Of a stretch of DNA of 5,028 nt, positions 1-5,028 are shown piece after piece (the stretch's first letter is position 1; every line of letters begins with the position of its first letter). Source of the DNA: Opitutia bacterium UBA7397 (GTDB lineage Bacteria > Verrucomicrobiota > Verrucomicrobiia > Opitutales > UBA953); the NCBI GenBank assembly GCA_002470605.1, contig DKND01000045.1, positions 21,732 through 26,759 on the forward strand, read 5' to 3'. The translations under genes and the position numbers were made by a program. A model generated the notes under the pieces. That model saw nothing but the letters and a program-made list of their open reading frames with translations, was not told the origin of the DNA and did no database searches.

Positions 1-2
1 CC

Positions 3-473
3 ACCGAAATTCTTTCCCGCAGTGTCGCCGGTATGAATGCCCTTGCCGGTATTTTTCTCTTGGTCGGCTACTTCCGCATCAAGGCGGGGGATCGGGCCGG
101 GCACGGCAAAGCCATGGGGCTGGCCTTCGTGACCTCCGCCCTGTTCCTGGCTCTTTACCTGGCCTCCAAGGTCCACCTCTGGCTGGCCTTGCACCGGACG
201 AATATCATCTACCGGGCCGACGTCGGCCTGACCTGGGATAAGCTCCTCTATTATATCATTCTTATTCCGCACGTGCTGCTGGCCATCGCGGTGACGCCTT
301 TCGTCATCCGGGCGGTGGTGCTCGCCCGCCAACAACGTTTCGAGGAACACAAGCGGCTAACGCGTTGGGTCTTCCCGGTCTGGCTTTACGTCTCGGTCAC
401 CGGCGTCCTCGTCTGGGCCTTCATGGAGTTCAGCGGCTCGCTCGCCGCCGCCGCGCTTCTGACGGTGAAGTGA
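3..473 (+). CDS. DUF420 family membrane protein (YozB/CtaM-like), 5' partial
   Basis: Small integral membrane protein, probably in the inner membrane. The frame is open to the left edge. The residues before the first in-window ATG (position 33) continue the family's first helix, and no ribosome binding site precedes that ATG, so the true start probably lies upstream of the window. Counting from the ATG, hydrophobic segments lie at about 1-14 (completed by upstream residues), 29-50, 71-98 and 112-131, giving four helices. Histidines H24, H48, H80 and H106 sit at helix ends, in contexts typical of DUF420: RxxHxxxM, the end of helix 2, IPHxxLA and EEHKRLTRW. The C-terminal PVWLYVSVTGV stretch is also typical. 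Family knowledge: the S. aureus member CtaM supports haem-copper quinol oxidase activity, so a role near terminal oxidase assembly is plausible. That is inference, since no oxidase gene is visible here. Confidence 0.85.
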   Translation, partial: TEILSRSVAGMNALAGIFLLVGYFRIKAGDRAGHGKAMGLAFVTSALFLALYLASKVHLWLALHRTNIIYRADVGLTWDKLLYYIILIPHVLLAIAVTPFVIRAVVLARQQRFEEHKRLTRWVFPVWLYVSVTGVLVWAFMEFSGSLAAAALLTVK

Positions 474-503
474 GCTTGGGCGCCCTCGGCCATTTTCCCC
501 TCG

Positions 504-521
504 CCCCGTAGGGGTTTTCTT
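504..521 (+). terminator. Possible weak intrinsic terminator after the DUF420 gene
   Basis: A CCCC-GTA-GGGG hairpin (stem 504-507 with 511-514) is followed at once by a T-rich run, TTTTCTTCTTT. The order hairpin then U-tract suits Rho-independent termination, and it lies 30 bp past the DUF420 stop. The stem has only four base pairs, so it may be weak or allow readthrough into the septum gene 20 bp downstream. Confidence 0.3.
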
Positions 522-542
522 CTTTCACTGCGTCCACTGAAC

Positions 543-908
543 ATGGAAAGCGAGTCTCCCAGCCGTAGTCCGCAAACAGAAAAACTTTTTCTCTGGGCCT
601 CGTTCATCCTCTTTTGCACGGTGGTCGCCTTGACGGTTTCGACTTACGGCGAAGACACCGCGCGCCTCGAAGCCATCCGCGCGACGGAACGACAGAAGGA
701 ACAAGCTTACACGGTCCTTGAACGTACGCGCGAGCAGACGGATCGTTATATCAATCGCTTCGGCTCCGATCAGGAATTCGTCCGCGACCAAGCCCGCGAA
801 CGCATGGGCGTGGCCGAGCCAGGTGAGATCGTCATCCGTCTGGATGGTTCCGCGGCCACGACGGTCCAGCGTGCTCCGGCCCGTCCGGCCGCCGCTCCCG
901 CCCGCTAA
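543..908 (+). CDS. Septum formation initiator family protein (FtsB/DivIC-like)
   Basis: Bitopic cell-division protein of 121 aa, the usual size for FtsB/DivIC. Visible order: a short polar cytoplasmic N-terminus (1-13), one transmembrane helix (about 14-35), a charged coiled-coil-like stretch (about 38-72, rich in E, R, Q and K), then the family signature FVRDQARERMGVAEPGEIVI (79-98), matching the usual pattern of an aromatic, an ARE/ARxxLG helix and PGE. A Pro/Ala-rich tail (107-121) ends it. In the family the extracytoplasmic coiled coil pairs with FtsL and, with FtsQ/DivIB, regulates septal peptidoglycan synthesis by FtsWI. The ATG at 543 is the only sensible start, and no clear Shine-Dalgarno precedes it. 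The gene begins 69 bp after the DUF420 gene and ends 45 bp before argH. FtsB and DivIC cannot be told apart from sequence alone, so no symbol is given. Confidence 0.88.
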   Translation: MESESPSRSPQTEKLFLWASFILFCTVVALTVSTYGEDTARLEAIRATERQKEQAYTVLERTREQTDRYINRFGSDQEFVRDQARERMGVAEPGEIVIRLDGSAATTVQRAPARPAAAPAR

Positions 909-953
909 GCGTCCTTGCTTGCCTGTCGGGCTAAGCCGCGACATTCCTAGGTC

Positions 954-2360
954 ATGTCCGCACGGAAGAAGGCACAAGTCACTTGGGGCGGCCGGTTCAA
1001 CGCCGGTCCCGCCGAATTGATGCTGCAGTTCGGCGAGTCGGTCTCGTTCGATCATCGGCTTTGGGCCCAAGATATTCGCGGCTCCCAAGCACACGCGACG
1101 ATGTTAGCTAAGGTCGGCATCCTCACCGCCAAGGAACGGGATGCGATTATCCGCGGCCTCGCGGCGATCGCTCAAGAAATCGCCGCCGGTAAATTTAAAT
1201 GGAGCCGGGAATTGGAAGACGTTCACATGAACATCGAAAGCGCCCTCACCGCTCGCGTGCCCGCCGCCGCCAAATTACATACGGCTCGGTCCCGGAACGA
1301 CCAAGTCGCGACCGACGTCCGGCTTTGGATCAAAGACCAATGCGCCGTCGTTGACGCCGGTTTGGTCGCCCTATTGCAGGCTCTCGTGAAATTAGCCGCC
1401 GCCAACCAGGACGTGCTCGTCCCTGGCTACACGCATTTGCAACGCGCCCAACCGGTTTCGGTCGCGCATCATCTCCTGGCTTATGTCGAAATGTTCAGCC
1501 GGGATCGGAAGCGGGTCGCCGCGGCCGCAGATTCGGCCAACTGGTGCCCGCTGGGCTCCGGCGCCATCGCCGGCACGACGCTCCCGATCCATCGGGCGAC
1601 GACCGCCAAGCTGCTCGGTTTTGTCGACGCGAAGGGTAAGCCGCGGGTGACCACCAATTCGATGGACGCCGTCGCCGACCGCGATCCGGCCACGGAGTTC
1701 TGTTTCGCCGCCGCGCTCTGCGGCGTCCACCTCTCGCGTCTCGCCGAGGATATGATTCTCTGGTCTTCCGCCGAATTCGGCTTCGCCCGGATGCCCGATG
1801 AATTTTCCACGGGCTCCTCGTTGATGCCGCAGAAACGGAATCCCGATTCGATGGAGCTCCTCCGGGGCAAGTCCGCCCGTTTCCAAGCTTCACTGACGCA
1901 TCTGCTCACGCTCACGAAAGGGCTGCCGCTGACTTATAATCGCGATCTGCAGGACGATAAGCCGCCGCTTTTCGACGCCGCAGATCAGTGGCAGTTGGCG
2001 CTCGCCGTTACGACGGCCACGATGTCGGGAGTCACGTTCAACAAGGCTCGCTGCCTCGCCGCTGCCTCCGACCCCGCCTTGCTCGCCACCGATCTCGCGG
2101 ATTGGTTGGTCGTTAAGGGTATGCCTTTCCGGCAAGCCCACCATGCAGTAGGTCGTCTGGTCGCCGTCGCGGAAAAATTAAATAAGCCGCTCGATAAGCT
2201 TTCGGATGCCGAAGCTCAATCCGCCGATGCCGCTTTTACCAAAGGCTGGCAGGGCGTCTTCAATTTGCAGCGCGCTTTCGCCGCCCGGGAAAACGATGGC
2301 ATGCCCGGTCCGAAATCGGTCGCGCGTGAAATCGCCCGGTGGCAGAAGTCTCTGCGCTAA
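954..2360 (+). CDS. argH: Argininosuccinate lyase
   Basis: Cytosolic enzyme that splits argininosuccinate into arginine and fumarate, the last step of arginine biosynthesis. It is a homotetramer of the aspartase/fumarase superfamily. The 468-aa length is normal. It opens with the family N-terminus (WGGRF, residues 11-15) and has TARSRNDQ at 110-117, GYTHLQRAQP at 158-167 and the fumarate-lyase signature GSSLMPQKRNPD at 287-298. By alignment to delta-crystallin and fumarase, H161 is the general-base-side histidine, S288 the catalytic serine, and K294 and N296 bind substrate. All are present, so the enzyme looks intact. The ATG at 954 puts WGGRF at the expected distance from the start. The only SD-like bases are AGG at 949-951, too close to the ATG to be useful. 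The gene follows the FtsB-like gene by 45 bp and may be co-transcribed with it, but no other arginine gene is in the window. Confidence 0.97.
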   Translation: MSARKKAQVTWGGRFNAGPAELMLQFGESVSFDHRLWAQDIRGSQAHATMLAKVGILTAKERDAIIRGLAAIAQEIAAGKFKWSRELEDVHMNIESALTARVPAAAKLHTARSRNDQVATDVRLWIKDQCAVVDAGLVALLQALVKLAAANQDVLVPGYTHLQRAQPVSVAHHLLAYVEMFSRDRKRVAAAADSANWCPLGSGAIAGTTLPIHRATTAKLLGFVDAKGKPRVTTNSMDAVADRDPATEFCFAAALCGVHLSRLAEDMILWSSAEFGFARMPDEFSTGSSLMPQKRNPDSMELLRGKSARFQASLTHLLTLTKGLPLTYNRDLQDDKPPLFDAADQWQLALAVTTATMSGVTFNKARCLAAASDPALLATDLADWLVVKGMPFRQAHHAVGRLVAVAEKLNKPLDKLSDAEAQSADAAFTKGWQGVFNLQRAFAARENDGMPGPKSVAREIARWQKSLR

Positions 2361-2407
2361 GCGCCCGGCGGCGGAGCAAACGCCCGACACCGTTCATTAA
2401 CGGGCGC
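2361..2407. repeat. GC-rich inverted repeat directly after argH
   Basis: GCGCCCG (2361-2367), starting at the base after the argH stop codon, is the exact reverse complement of CGGGCGC (2401-2407), with a 33-nt loop. A second copy, CGCCCG (2381-2386), can pair with the same right arm with a 14-nt loop, so the two stems exclude each other. No T-run follows (the next bases are TATTAAAA), so it is not a standard intrinsic terminator. It may protect the 3' end of the message, or be chance in GC-rich DNA. Confidence 0.3.
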
Positions 2408-2457
2408 TATTAAAAGCCAGGGCCAACCTTCGCTTGTCACTTTGGTGATGCGGGCGT

Positions 2458-2461
2458 AGGG
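2458..2461 (+). promoter_or_regulatory. Weak Shine-Dalgarno for the Gfo/Idh/MocA-like gene
   Basis: AGGG ends 7 nt before the ATG at 2469. It is a partial match to AGGAGG at a workable spacing, and it supports the ATG that gives an N-terminal signal peptide. Confidence 0.35.
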
Positions 2462-2468
2462 CTAAGTC

Positions 2469-3488
2469 ATGCCCCTTACCAATCTCACCCGTTTGGTCGC
2501 TCTGGCGTCCATCTTCGTTTCCGCCCTGTCCGCCGAGGAAGCGCCGAAGCGGGTCGGGATCATCGGTCTCGACACGTCCCACGTCGTGGCCTTCACGACG
2601 GTGTTGAACAAGGGCCCGAAGAATGCCGCCGATGCCGCCAAATTTTCCGGCTTTCGCGTGACCGCCGCCTTCGCTCAAGGCAGCAAGGACATCCCGGAGA
2701 GCACGATGCGCGTGCCGGAATATACCGAAAAGCTCAAGGGCATGGGCGTCGAGATCGTCGACTCCATCGAGAAGCTTTGCGCCCAGGTCGATTTCGTGAT
2801 GCTCGAGTCCAATGACGGCCGCGTGCACCTGGAACAGATCCTGCCGGTTTTCAAAGCCGGCAAGACGGTGTTCATCGATAAGCCCATCGGCGGCTCGCTG
2901 ACCGATGTCATTCGCATTCAGGAAGCCGCGAAGAAAGCCGGCGTGACTTATTTCTGTTCCTCCTCGCTGCGTTTTTCCGCCAGCACGCAGGCCGTGCATA
3001 ACGGTTCCGTGGGCAAGGTGAAGACGGCATACACGACCAGCCCGGCCAGTCTTAATCCGCAGCACCCCGACCTTTATTGGTACGGCGTGCACGGTTGCGA
3101 AAGTCTCTACGCCGTCATGGGCACGGGTTGTATTTCCTTGAAGCGCGACAAGTCCTCCGCGGGTCTGATTCAAGTCACGGGTAACTGGGGCGACGGCCGC
3201 GTCGGCATCTATCGCGAAGCCGATCGCAAAGCCAAGGGCGGTCCTTACGGCGGCAAGGCCATCGGCGAAAAAGGTGAAGCCGCGGTCGGAGCCTTTGATG
3301 GTTATGAGGTCTTGCTCGCCGCGGTCTTGCAGATGTTTCGCACGGGCCAAGCCCAAGTTTCTGCCGAGGAGACCCTAGAACTTTATACCTTCATGGAAGC
3401 CGCCGACGAAAGTAAACGCCAAGGCGGCGCCGAAGTGAAGCTCGCCGACGTCCTCGCTAAAGCTCGCGCTGAAGTCGCCGGAAAATAG
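2469..3488 (+). CDS. Exported Gfo/Idh/MocA family oxidoreductase-like protein
   Basis: 339-aa protein with a Gfo/Idh/MocA fold pattern. Residues 1-22 look like a Sec signal peptide (hydrophobic 9-20, one Arg, small residues around 18-22, then EEAPK), so the mature protein is probably periplasmic. The Rossmann start is VGIIGLDTSH (29-38), in place of the usual GxGxxG. Next come a VDFVMLES strand, a histidine at 120 and FIDKP (135-139), where most relatives have EKP. Residues 205-211 (YGVHGCE) put H208 at the usual active-site histidine region. The family normally catalyses NAD(P)-dependent oxidation or reduction of sugars and polyols. The substrate cannot be told here, and because nucleotide is not normally supplied outside the cytoplasm, activity needs a tightly bound cofactor or may be lost. 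The gene starts 108 bp after argH, which allows its own promoter, though none was convincing. It converges on the metH unit. Confidence 0.87.
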   Translation: MPLTNLTRLVALASIFVSALSAEEAPKRVGIIGLDTSHVVAFTTVLNKGPKNAADAAKFSGFRVTAAFAQGSKDIPESTMRVPEYTEKLKGMGVEIVDSIEKLCAQVDFVMLESNDGRVHLEQILPVFKAGKTVFIDKPIGGSLTDVIRIQEAAKKAGVTYFCSSSLRFSASTQAVHNGSVGKVKTAYTTSPASLNPQHPDLYWYGVHGCESLYAVMGTGCISLKRDKSSAGLIQVTGNWGDGRVGIYREADRKAKGGPYGGKAIGEKGEAAVGAFDGYEVLLAAVLQMFRTGQAQVSAEETLELYTFMEAADESKRQGGAEVKLADVLAKARAEVAGK

Positions 3489-3509
3489 TCTATCGCCCCC
3501 TTTATATTT

Positions 3510-3536
3510 GGTAGGGACAGCACCACGTGCTGTCCT
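3510..3536 (+). repeat. REP-like hairpin A (left half of the doublet)
   Basis: GTAG (3511-3514) leads into a perfect 9-bp stem, GGACAGCAC (3515-3523) with GTGCTGTCC (3527-3535), and a 3-nt CAC loop. A G-T pair (3514/3536) can extend it. No T-run follows, so it is a poor intrinsic terminator but could stabilise the 3' end of the upstream message. Confidence 0.65.
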
Positions 3537-3537
3537 C

Positions 3538-3621
3538 TGCAACTATCTCGCCCCATGTCCCCTTGCCCCCGTGTCACCTCGAAGGCTTCGCCTTCGCTGA
3601 TGGGGTTATCCGATGCAACTA
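3538..3621. repeat. Core bounded by an 8-bp direct repeat
   Basis: TGCAACTA occurs exactly at 3538-3545 and again at 3614-3621, just inside the two REP hairpins. It encloses a 68-bp core (3546-3613). The core holds a 7-bp palindrome and a wider inverted pair, CCCCAT (3551-3556) with ATGGGG (3600-3605), so most of it can fold on itself. The arrangement resembles a small element with a target-site duplication, but an 8-bp repeat over this distance could be chance. Confidence 0.45.
3580..3596. repeat. Palindromic hairpin in the core of the doublet
   Basis: CGAAGGC (3580-3586) pairs perfectly with GCCTTCG (3590-3596) around a TTC loop. It lies near the middle of the convergent gap and is unlike the two REP hairpins in sequence. 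Confidence 0.55.
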
Positions 3622-3647
3622 GGTCGGTACGCAGTGCCGACCCTACC
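3622..3647 (-). repeat. REP-like hairpin B (right half of the doublet)
   Basis: On the minus strand this reads GGTAGGG and then a hairpin. In plus coordinates GGTCGGTAC (3622-3630) pairs with GTGCCGACC (3634-3642) around a GCA loop, with one G-T pair (3628/3636). The minus-strand GTAG is at 3643-3646. It has the same stem length, loop length and flanking motif as hairpin A, in inverted orientation, and ends 5 bp from the TAG of the minus-strand 109-aa gene. Confidence 0.65.
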
Positions 3648-3652
3648 TGACA

Positions 3653-3982
3653 CTAGACTTCCTCAAACCCATACTGCTCCAGCATCTGGCTCACGGCCTG
3701 CGCTAACGTTGGTCTAAGGAGAATGGGCATATTCTTCTGCCCTTCGATGGTGCAGATGAGGTAGCCGAATTTGCGCGTAAAGGTGGCTTGGCGTCCGCGG
3801 GTCTCGAGCCAGCATTGCAAGACCGCGGCGCCGCGCGCTAATTCCTGCCATTCGAGATCTCCATCTCTTGCGAGATGGATGAATTCATAGAGCGAATGTT
3901 CCGCCTGGAGAAAGCGTTCGAACGCAGGCACATTCTCCCCGCCGATTTCTCTCGTCAGGAAATCTTTCGCGGAAGAGCTCAT
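3653..3982 (-). CDS. Hypothetical protein directly downstream of metH
   Basis: 109-aa soluble protein that I do not recognise. It has no signal peptide and no membrane segment. It contains an acidic, aromatic helix-like stretch (FERFLQAEHSLYEFIHLARD, 21-40), one cysteine at 57 (LQCWLE) and one at 77 (LICTIE), and a C-terminal helix-like segment (92-104). The even hydrophobic spacing, a sensible start and the tight join to metH argue that it is real. The ATG at 3982 follows the metH TGA with no gap, and a modest SD-like AAGAG (3987-3991 on the complement) sits inside the end of metH, so coupling to metH translation is likely. A functional link to methionine or cobalamin metabolism can only be guessed from position. 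It ends 5 bp from REP hairpin B. Confidence 0.72.
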   Translation of the reverse strand: MSSSAKDFLTREIGGENVPAFERFLQAEHSLYEFIHLARDGDLEWQELARGAAVLQCWLETRGRQATFTRKFGYLICTIEGQKNMPILLRPTLAQAVSQMLEQYGFEEV

Positions 3983-3991
3983 TCAGCTCTT
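3973..3991 (-). promoter_or_regulatory. Hairpin over the metH stop / downstream start junction
   Basis: In the minus-strand message AAGAGCT (complement of 3985-3991) pairs perfectly with AGCTCTT (complement of 3973-3979), leaving the loop GAATG. The start codon of the 109-aa gene (3980-3982) lies in that loop, its SD-like AAGAG lies in the 5' arm, and the T of the metH TGA is the last base of the same arm. A ribosome finishing metH would have to open the stem, which fits translational coupling. The structure is seen in sequence; its effect is inferred. Confidence 0.5.
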
Positions 3992-5028
3992 ATAACCCAG
4001 CACGGGGGCGAGCCACTTCTCCGCCTGCGCGACGCTCCATCCTTTGCGCTGCGCATAATCTTCGATCTGGTCGCGCCCGAGGGAATCGACGTCGAAATAA
4101 ATCGCCTTAGGGTGCCCGAAATAAAGTCCGGAAACCGACGCGGCAGGGTTCATCGCAAAGGACTCGGTGAGCGTGCAACGGGTCGTGCGGTCCGCCTCAA
4201 GCAGACGCCAGATCTCGCCCTTCTCGGTGTGCTCGGGGCACGCCGGATAGCCCGCCGCCGGGCGCCGACCGATATATTTCTCGTCCACCAACTCTTCGAC
4301 GGTGAAGTTCTCTTCTGGCGCATAACCCCAGATTTTCTGGCGTGCTTCGCGATGCAACCATTCGGCCGCGCCTTCCGCGAGGCGATCCGCCAAGGCTTGG
4401 ATCAAGATCTGCCGGAAGGGGTCCGTGGCCTTGAATGACGCAGCGTAATCTTCGATCTCCTGCCCGGCGGTGACGACGAACGCGCCAAGGTGGTCGCCCG
4501 GACGGTCCGAAACGAAATCAGCCAAAGACCGCGCCTGGTTCGTGGTCTTGCGCTTCTGCTGGTCGCGGAGGAAATGGAATTTACCCAAGGCCTGACTCTG
4601 CGCGGCGTCGGCGAAGACTTGGACGTCGTCGCCCATCCGTCGTGCCGGCCAAAGGCCGCAAGCCCCGCGCAGGTGGACTTTCTTGCCCGCAATAAGGATA
4701 TCGAGCTCCCGTCGCGCGTCATCAAAAAGTTTGCGCGCCTCGTGCCCATATTTGGCGGAGTTGAAGATTTTCGGGAAAGTGCCCTTGAGCGACCACGTCA
4801 CGAAGAACGGCGTCCAGTCGATGAGCTCCGCCACGGCCGCAGGGTCGATCTGTTCAAAGACGGTGACGCCTGGCTGGCGCGGCGCAGGTTGCGGCGCACC
4901 CTCCAAGACGAGCGGCCGCGTCCGCGCTTCCGCCAGCGGGACGATGACCAAGGGCTCCCGGCTGTCATAAGCCTGCTTGGTGGCGGCTTGTTCGGTGCGC
5001 AGGTCCGTGATAAAACCTTCACGTTTTG
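3983..5028 (-). CDS. metH: Cobalamin-dependent methionine synthase, C-terminal part (5' partial)
   Basis: Cytosolic B12 enzyme that methylates homocysteine from 5-methyltetrahydrofolate. Only the last 347 codons are present, about the AdoMet-binding reactivation domain and its linker. The frame is open to the right edge (first full codon at 5026), so an apparent TTG start at 4951 is just an internal leucine. Family motifs in order: IDWTPFF (4802-4822), the GLWPARRMGDD region, SLADFVS, GAFVVTAG, QALADRLAEGAAEWLH, WGYAPEE, RPAAGYPACPEHTEK (4220-4264), LTESFAMNPAASVSGLYF and EKWLAP near the end. The Arg and Tyr of RPAAGY match the AdoMet-binding R1134 and Y1139 of E. coli MetH, and the distance from that Arg to the C-terminus (92 residues) fits E. 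coli. The domain restores inactive cob(II)alamin using AdoMet and reduced flavodoxin. The homocysteine, folate and cobalamin modules and any promoter or riboswitch lie outside the window. A 109-aa gene follows directly. Confidence 0.96.
   Translation of the reverse strand, partial: KREGFITDLRTEQAATKQAYDSREPLVIVPLAEARTRPLVLEGAPQPAPRQPGVTVFEQIDPAAVAELIDWTPFFVTWSLKGTFPKIFNSAKYGHEARKLFDDARRELDILIAGKKVHLRGACGLWPARRMGDDVQVFADAAQSQALGKFHFLRDQQKRKTTNQARSLADFVSDRPGDHLGAFVVTAGQEIEDYAASFKATDPFRQILIQALADRLAEGAAEWLHREARQKIWGYAPEENFTVEELVDEKYIGRRPAAGYPACPEHTEKGEIWRLLEADRTTRCTLTESFAMNPAASVSGLYFGHPKAIYFDVDSLGRDQIEDYAQRKGWSVAQAEKWLAPVLGYKS

Larger units (their letters stand above)
3510..3647. mobile_element. 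REPIN-like inverted REP doublet with a nested core
   Basis: The 138-bp element fills most of the gap between the convergent genes. Its ends are an exact terminal inverted repeat, GGTAGGG (3510-3516) and CCCTACC (3641-3647), inside a longer imperfect one: 26 nt on each side, 19 of 26 matching. Each half is itself a hairpin. On its own strand each has GTAG just 5' of the hairpin foot, the mark of REP sequences recognised by RAYT (Y1-type REP-associated tyrosine transposases). Two REPs in inverted orientation form a REPIN. No RAYT gene lies in the window, so mobilisation would be in trans. The element is 21 bp from the upstream stop codon and 5 bp from the stop of the opposing gene. It may also act as a bidirectional transcript end. 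Family copy number cannot be judged from one window. Confidence 0.6.

Noticed and set aside
525..1094. 189-codon minus-strand frame across the FtsB-like gene and the argH start
   Set aside because: It is antisense to two well-supported genes and its translation has no recognisable domain.
1392..1915. Three overlapping minus-strand open frames inside argH
   Set aside because: They lie opposite the catalytic core of argH, have Arg-rich low-quality translations, and overlap each other in different frames.
2434..2462. TTGTCA with a TAGGGC 17 nt on, as a promoter for the exported protein gene
   Set aside because: The -10 match is poor and its end is only 6 bp from the ATG, leaving no room for a leader with a ribosome binding site.
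2397..3356. 319-codon minus-strand open frame opposite the Gfo/Idh/MocA-like gene
   Set aside because: It is antisense to a gene with clear family motifs, and its own translation is His/Gly/Arg/Asp-rich with no recognisable domain. Long antisense frames are common in GC-rich DNA.
3515..3535. Hairpin A as a standard intrinsic terminator
   Set aside because: The stem is strong, but CTCTGCAA follows instead of a T-run. A 3'-end stabilising role remains possible.
3510..3647. CRISPR array or tRNA in the hairpin-rich gap
   Set aside because: There are only two inverted, diverged copies with no regular direct repeats or spacers, and no cloverleaf or T-loop sequence.
3875..4438. 187-codon plus-strand frame opposite metH and the 109-aa gene
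   Set aside because: The minus strand here carries a run of clear MetH motifs, and the plus frame is Arg-rich with no family signature.
4949..4951. TTG at 4951 as the start of the minus-strand metH-like gene
   Set aside because: The frame is open beyond it to the window edge and the upstream residues fit the MetH linker, so it is an internal leucine codon.

Overview
The window is GC-rich (about 60% by eye) bacterial chromosome with ordinary gene density. It holds six protein-coding regions, two of them cut by the window edges. The closest fit is Verrucomicrobiota, perhaps an Opitutales-like lineage. That guess rests on the exported Gfo/Idh/MocA-type protein with a GLDTSH motif, the weak Shine-Dalgarno sites and the style of the intergenic repeats. 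It is an inference, and Planctomycetes-type relatives cannot be excluded.

Positions 1-2360, plus strand: the C-terminal bulk of a DUF420 (YozB/CtaM-like) four-helix membrane protein, then a single-pass FtsB/DivIC-type septum protein, then a complete argininosuccinate lyase (argH). The three are closely spaced and co-oriented but unrelated in function. Positions 2361-2468 are a short gap with a GC-rich inverted repeat. Positions 2469-3488, plus strand, encode a Sec-exported Gfo/Idh/MocA-like protein.

Positions 3653-5028, minus strand: the last 347 codons of cobalamin-dependent methionine synthase (metH), carrying the AdoMet-binding reactivation domain. A 109-aa protein of unknown function follows directly. 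Its ATG abuts the metH stop codon and lies in the loop of a perfect 7-bp hairpin, which suggests translational coupling.

The two convergent transcription units meet in a 164-bp gap (3489-3652) that is far from empty. It holds two inverted REP-like hairpins, each preceded by GTAG on its own strand, with compensatory base changes between them. This is the architecture of a REPIN, a REP doublet mobilised in trans by a RAYT transposase. Between the two REPs is a 68-bp palindrome-containing core flanked by an exact 8-bp direct repeat, as if a second small element had inserted into the loop of the REPIN. This nested repeat is the most interesting feature here. I see no CRISPR array, tRNA, rRNA, transposase gene or defence system.
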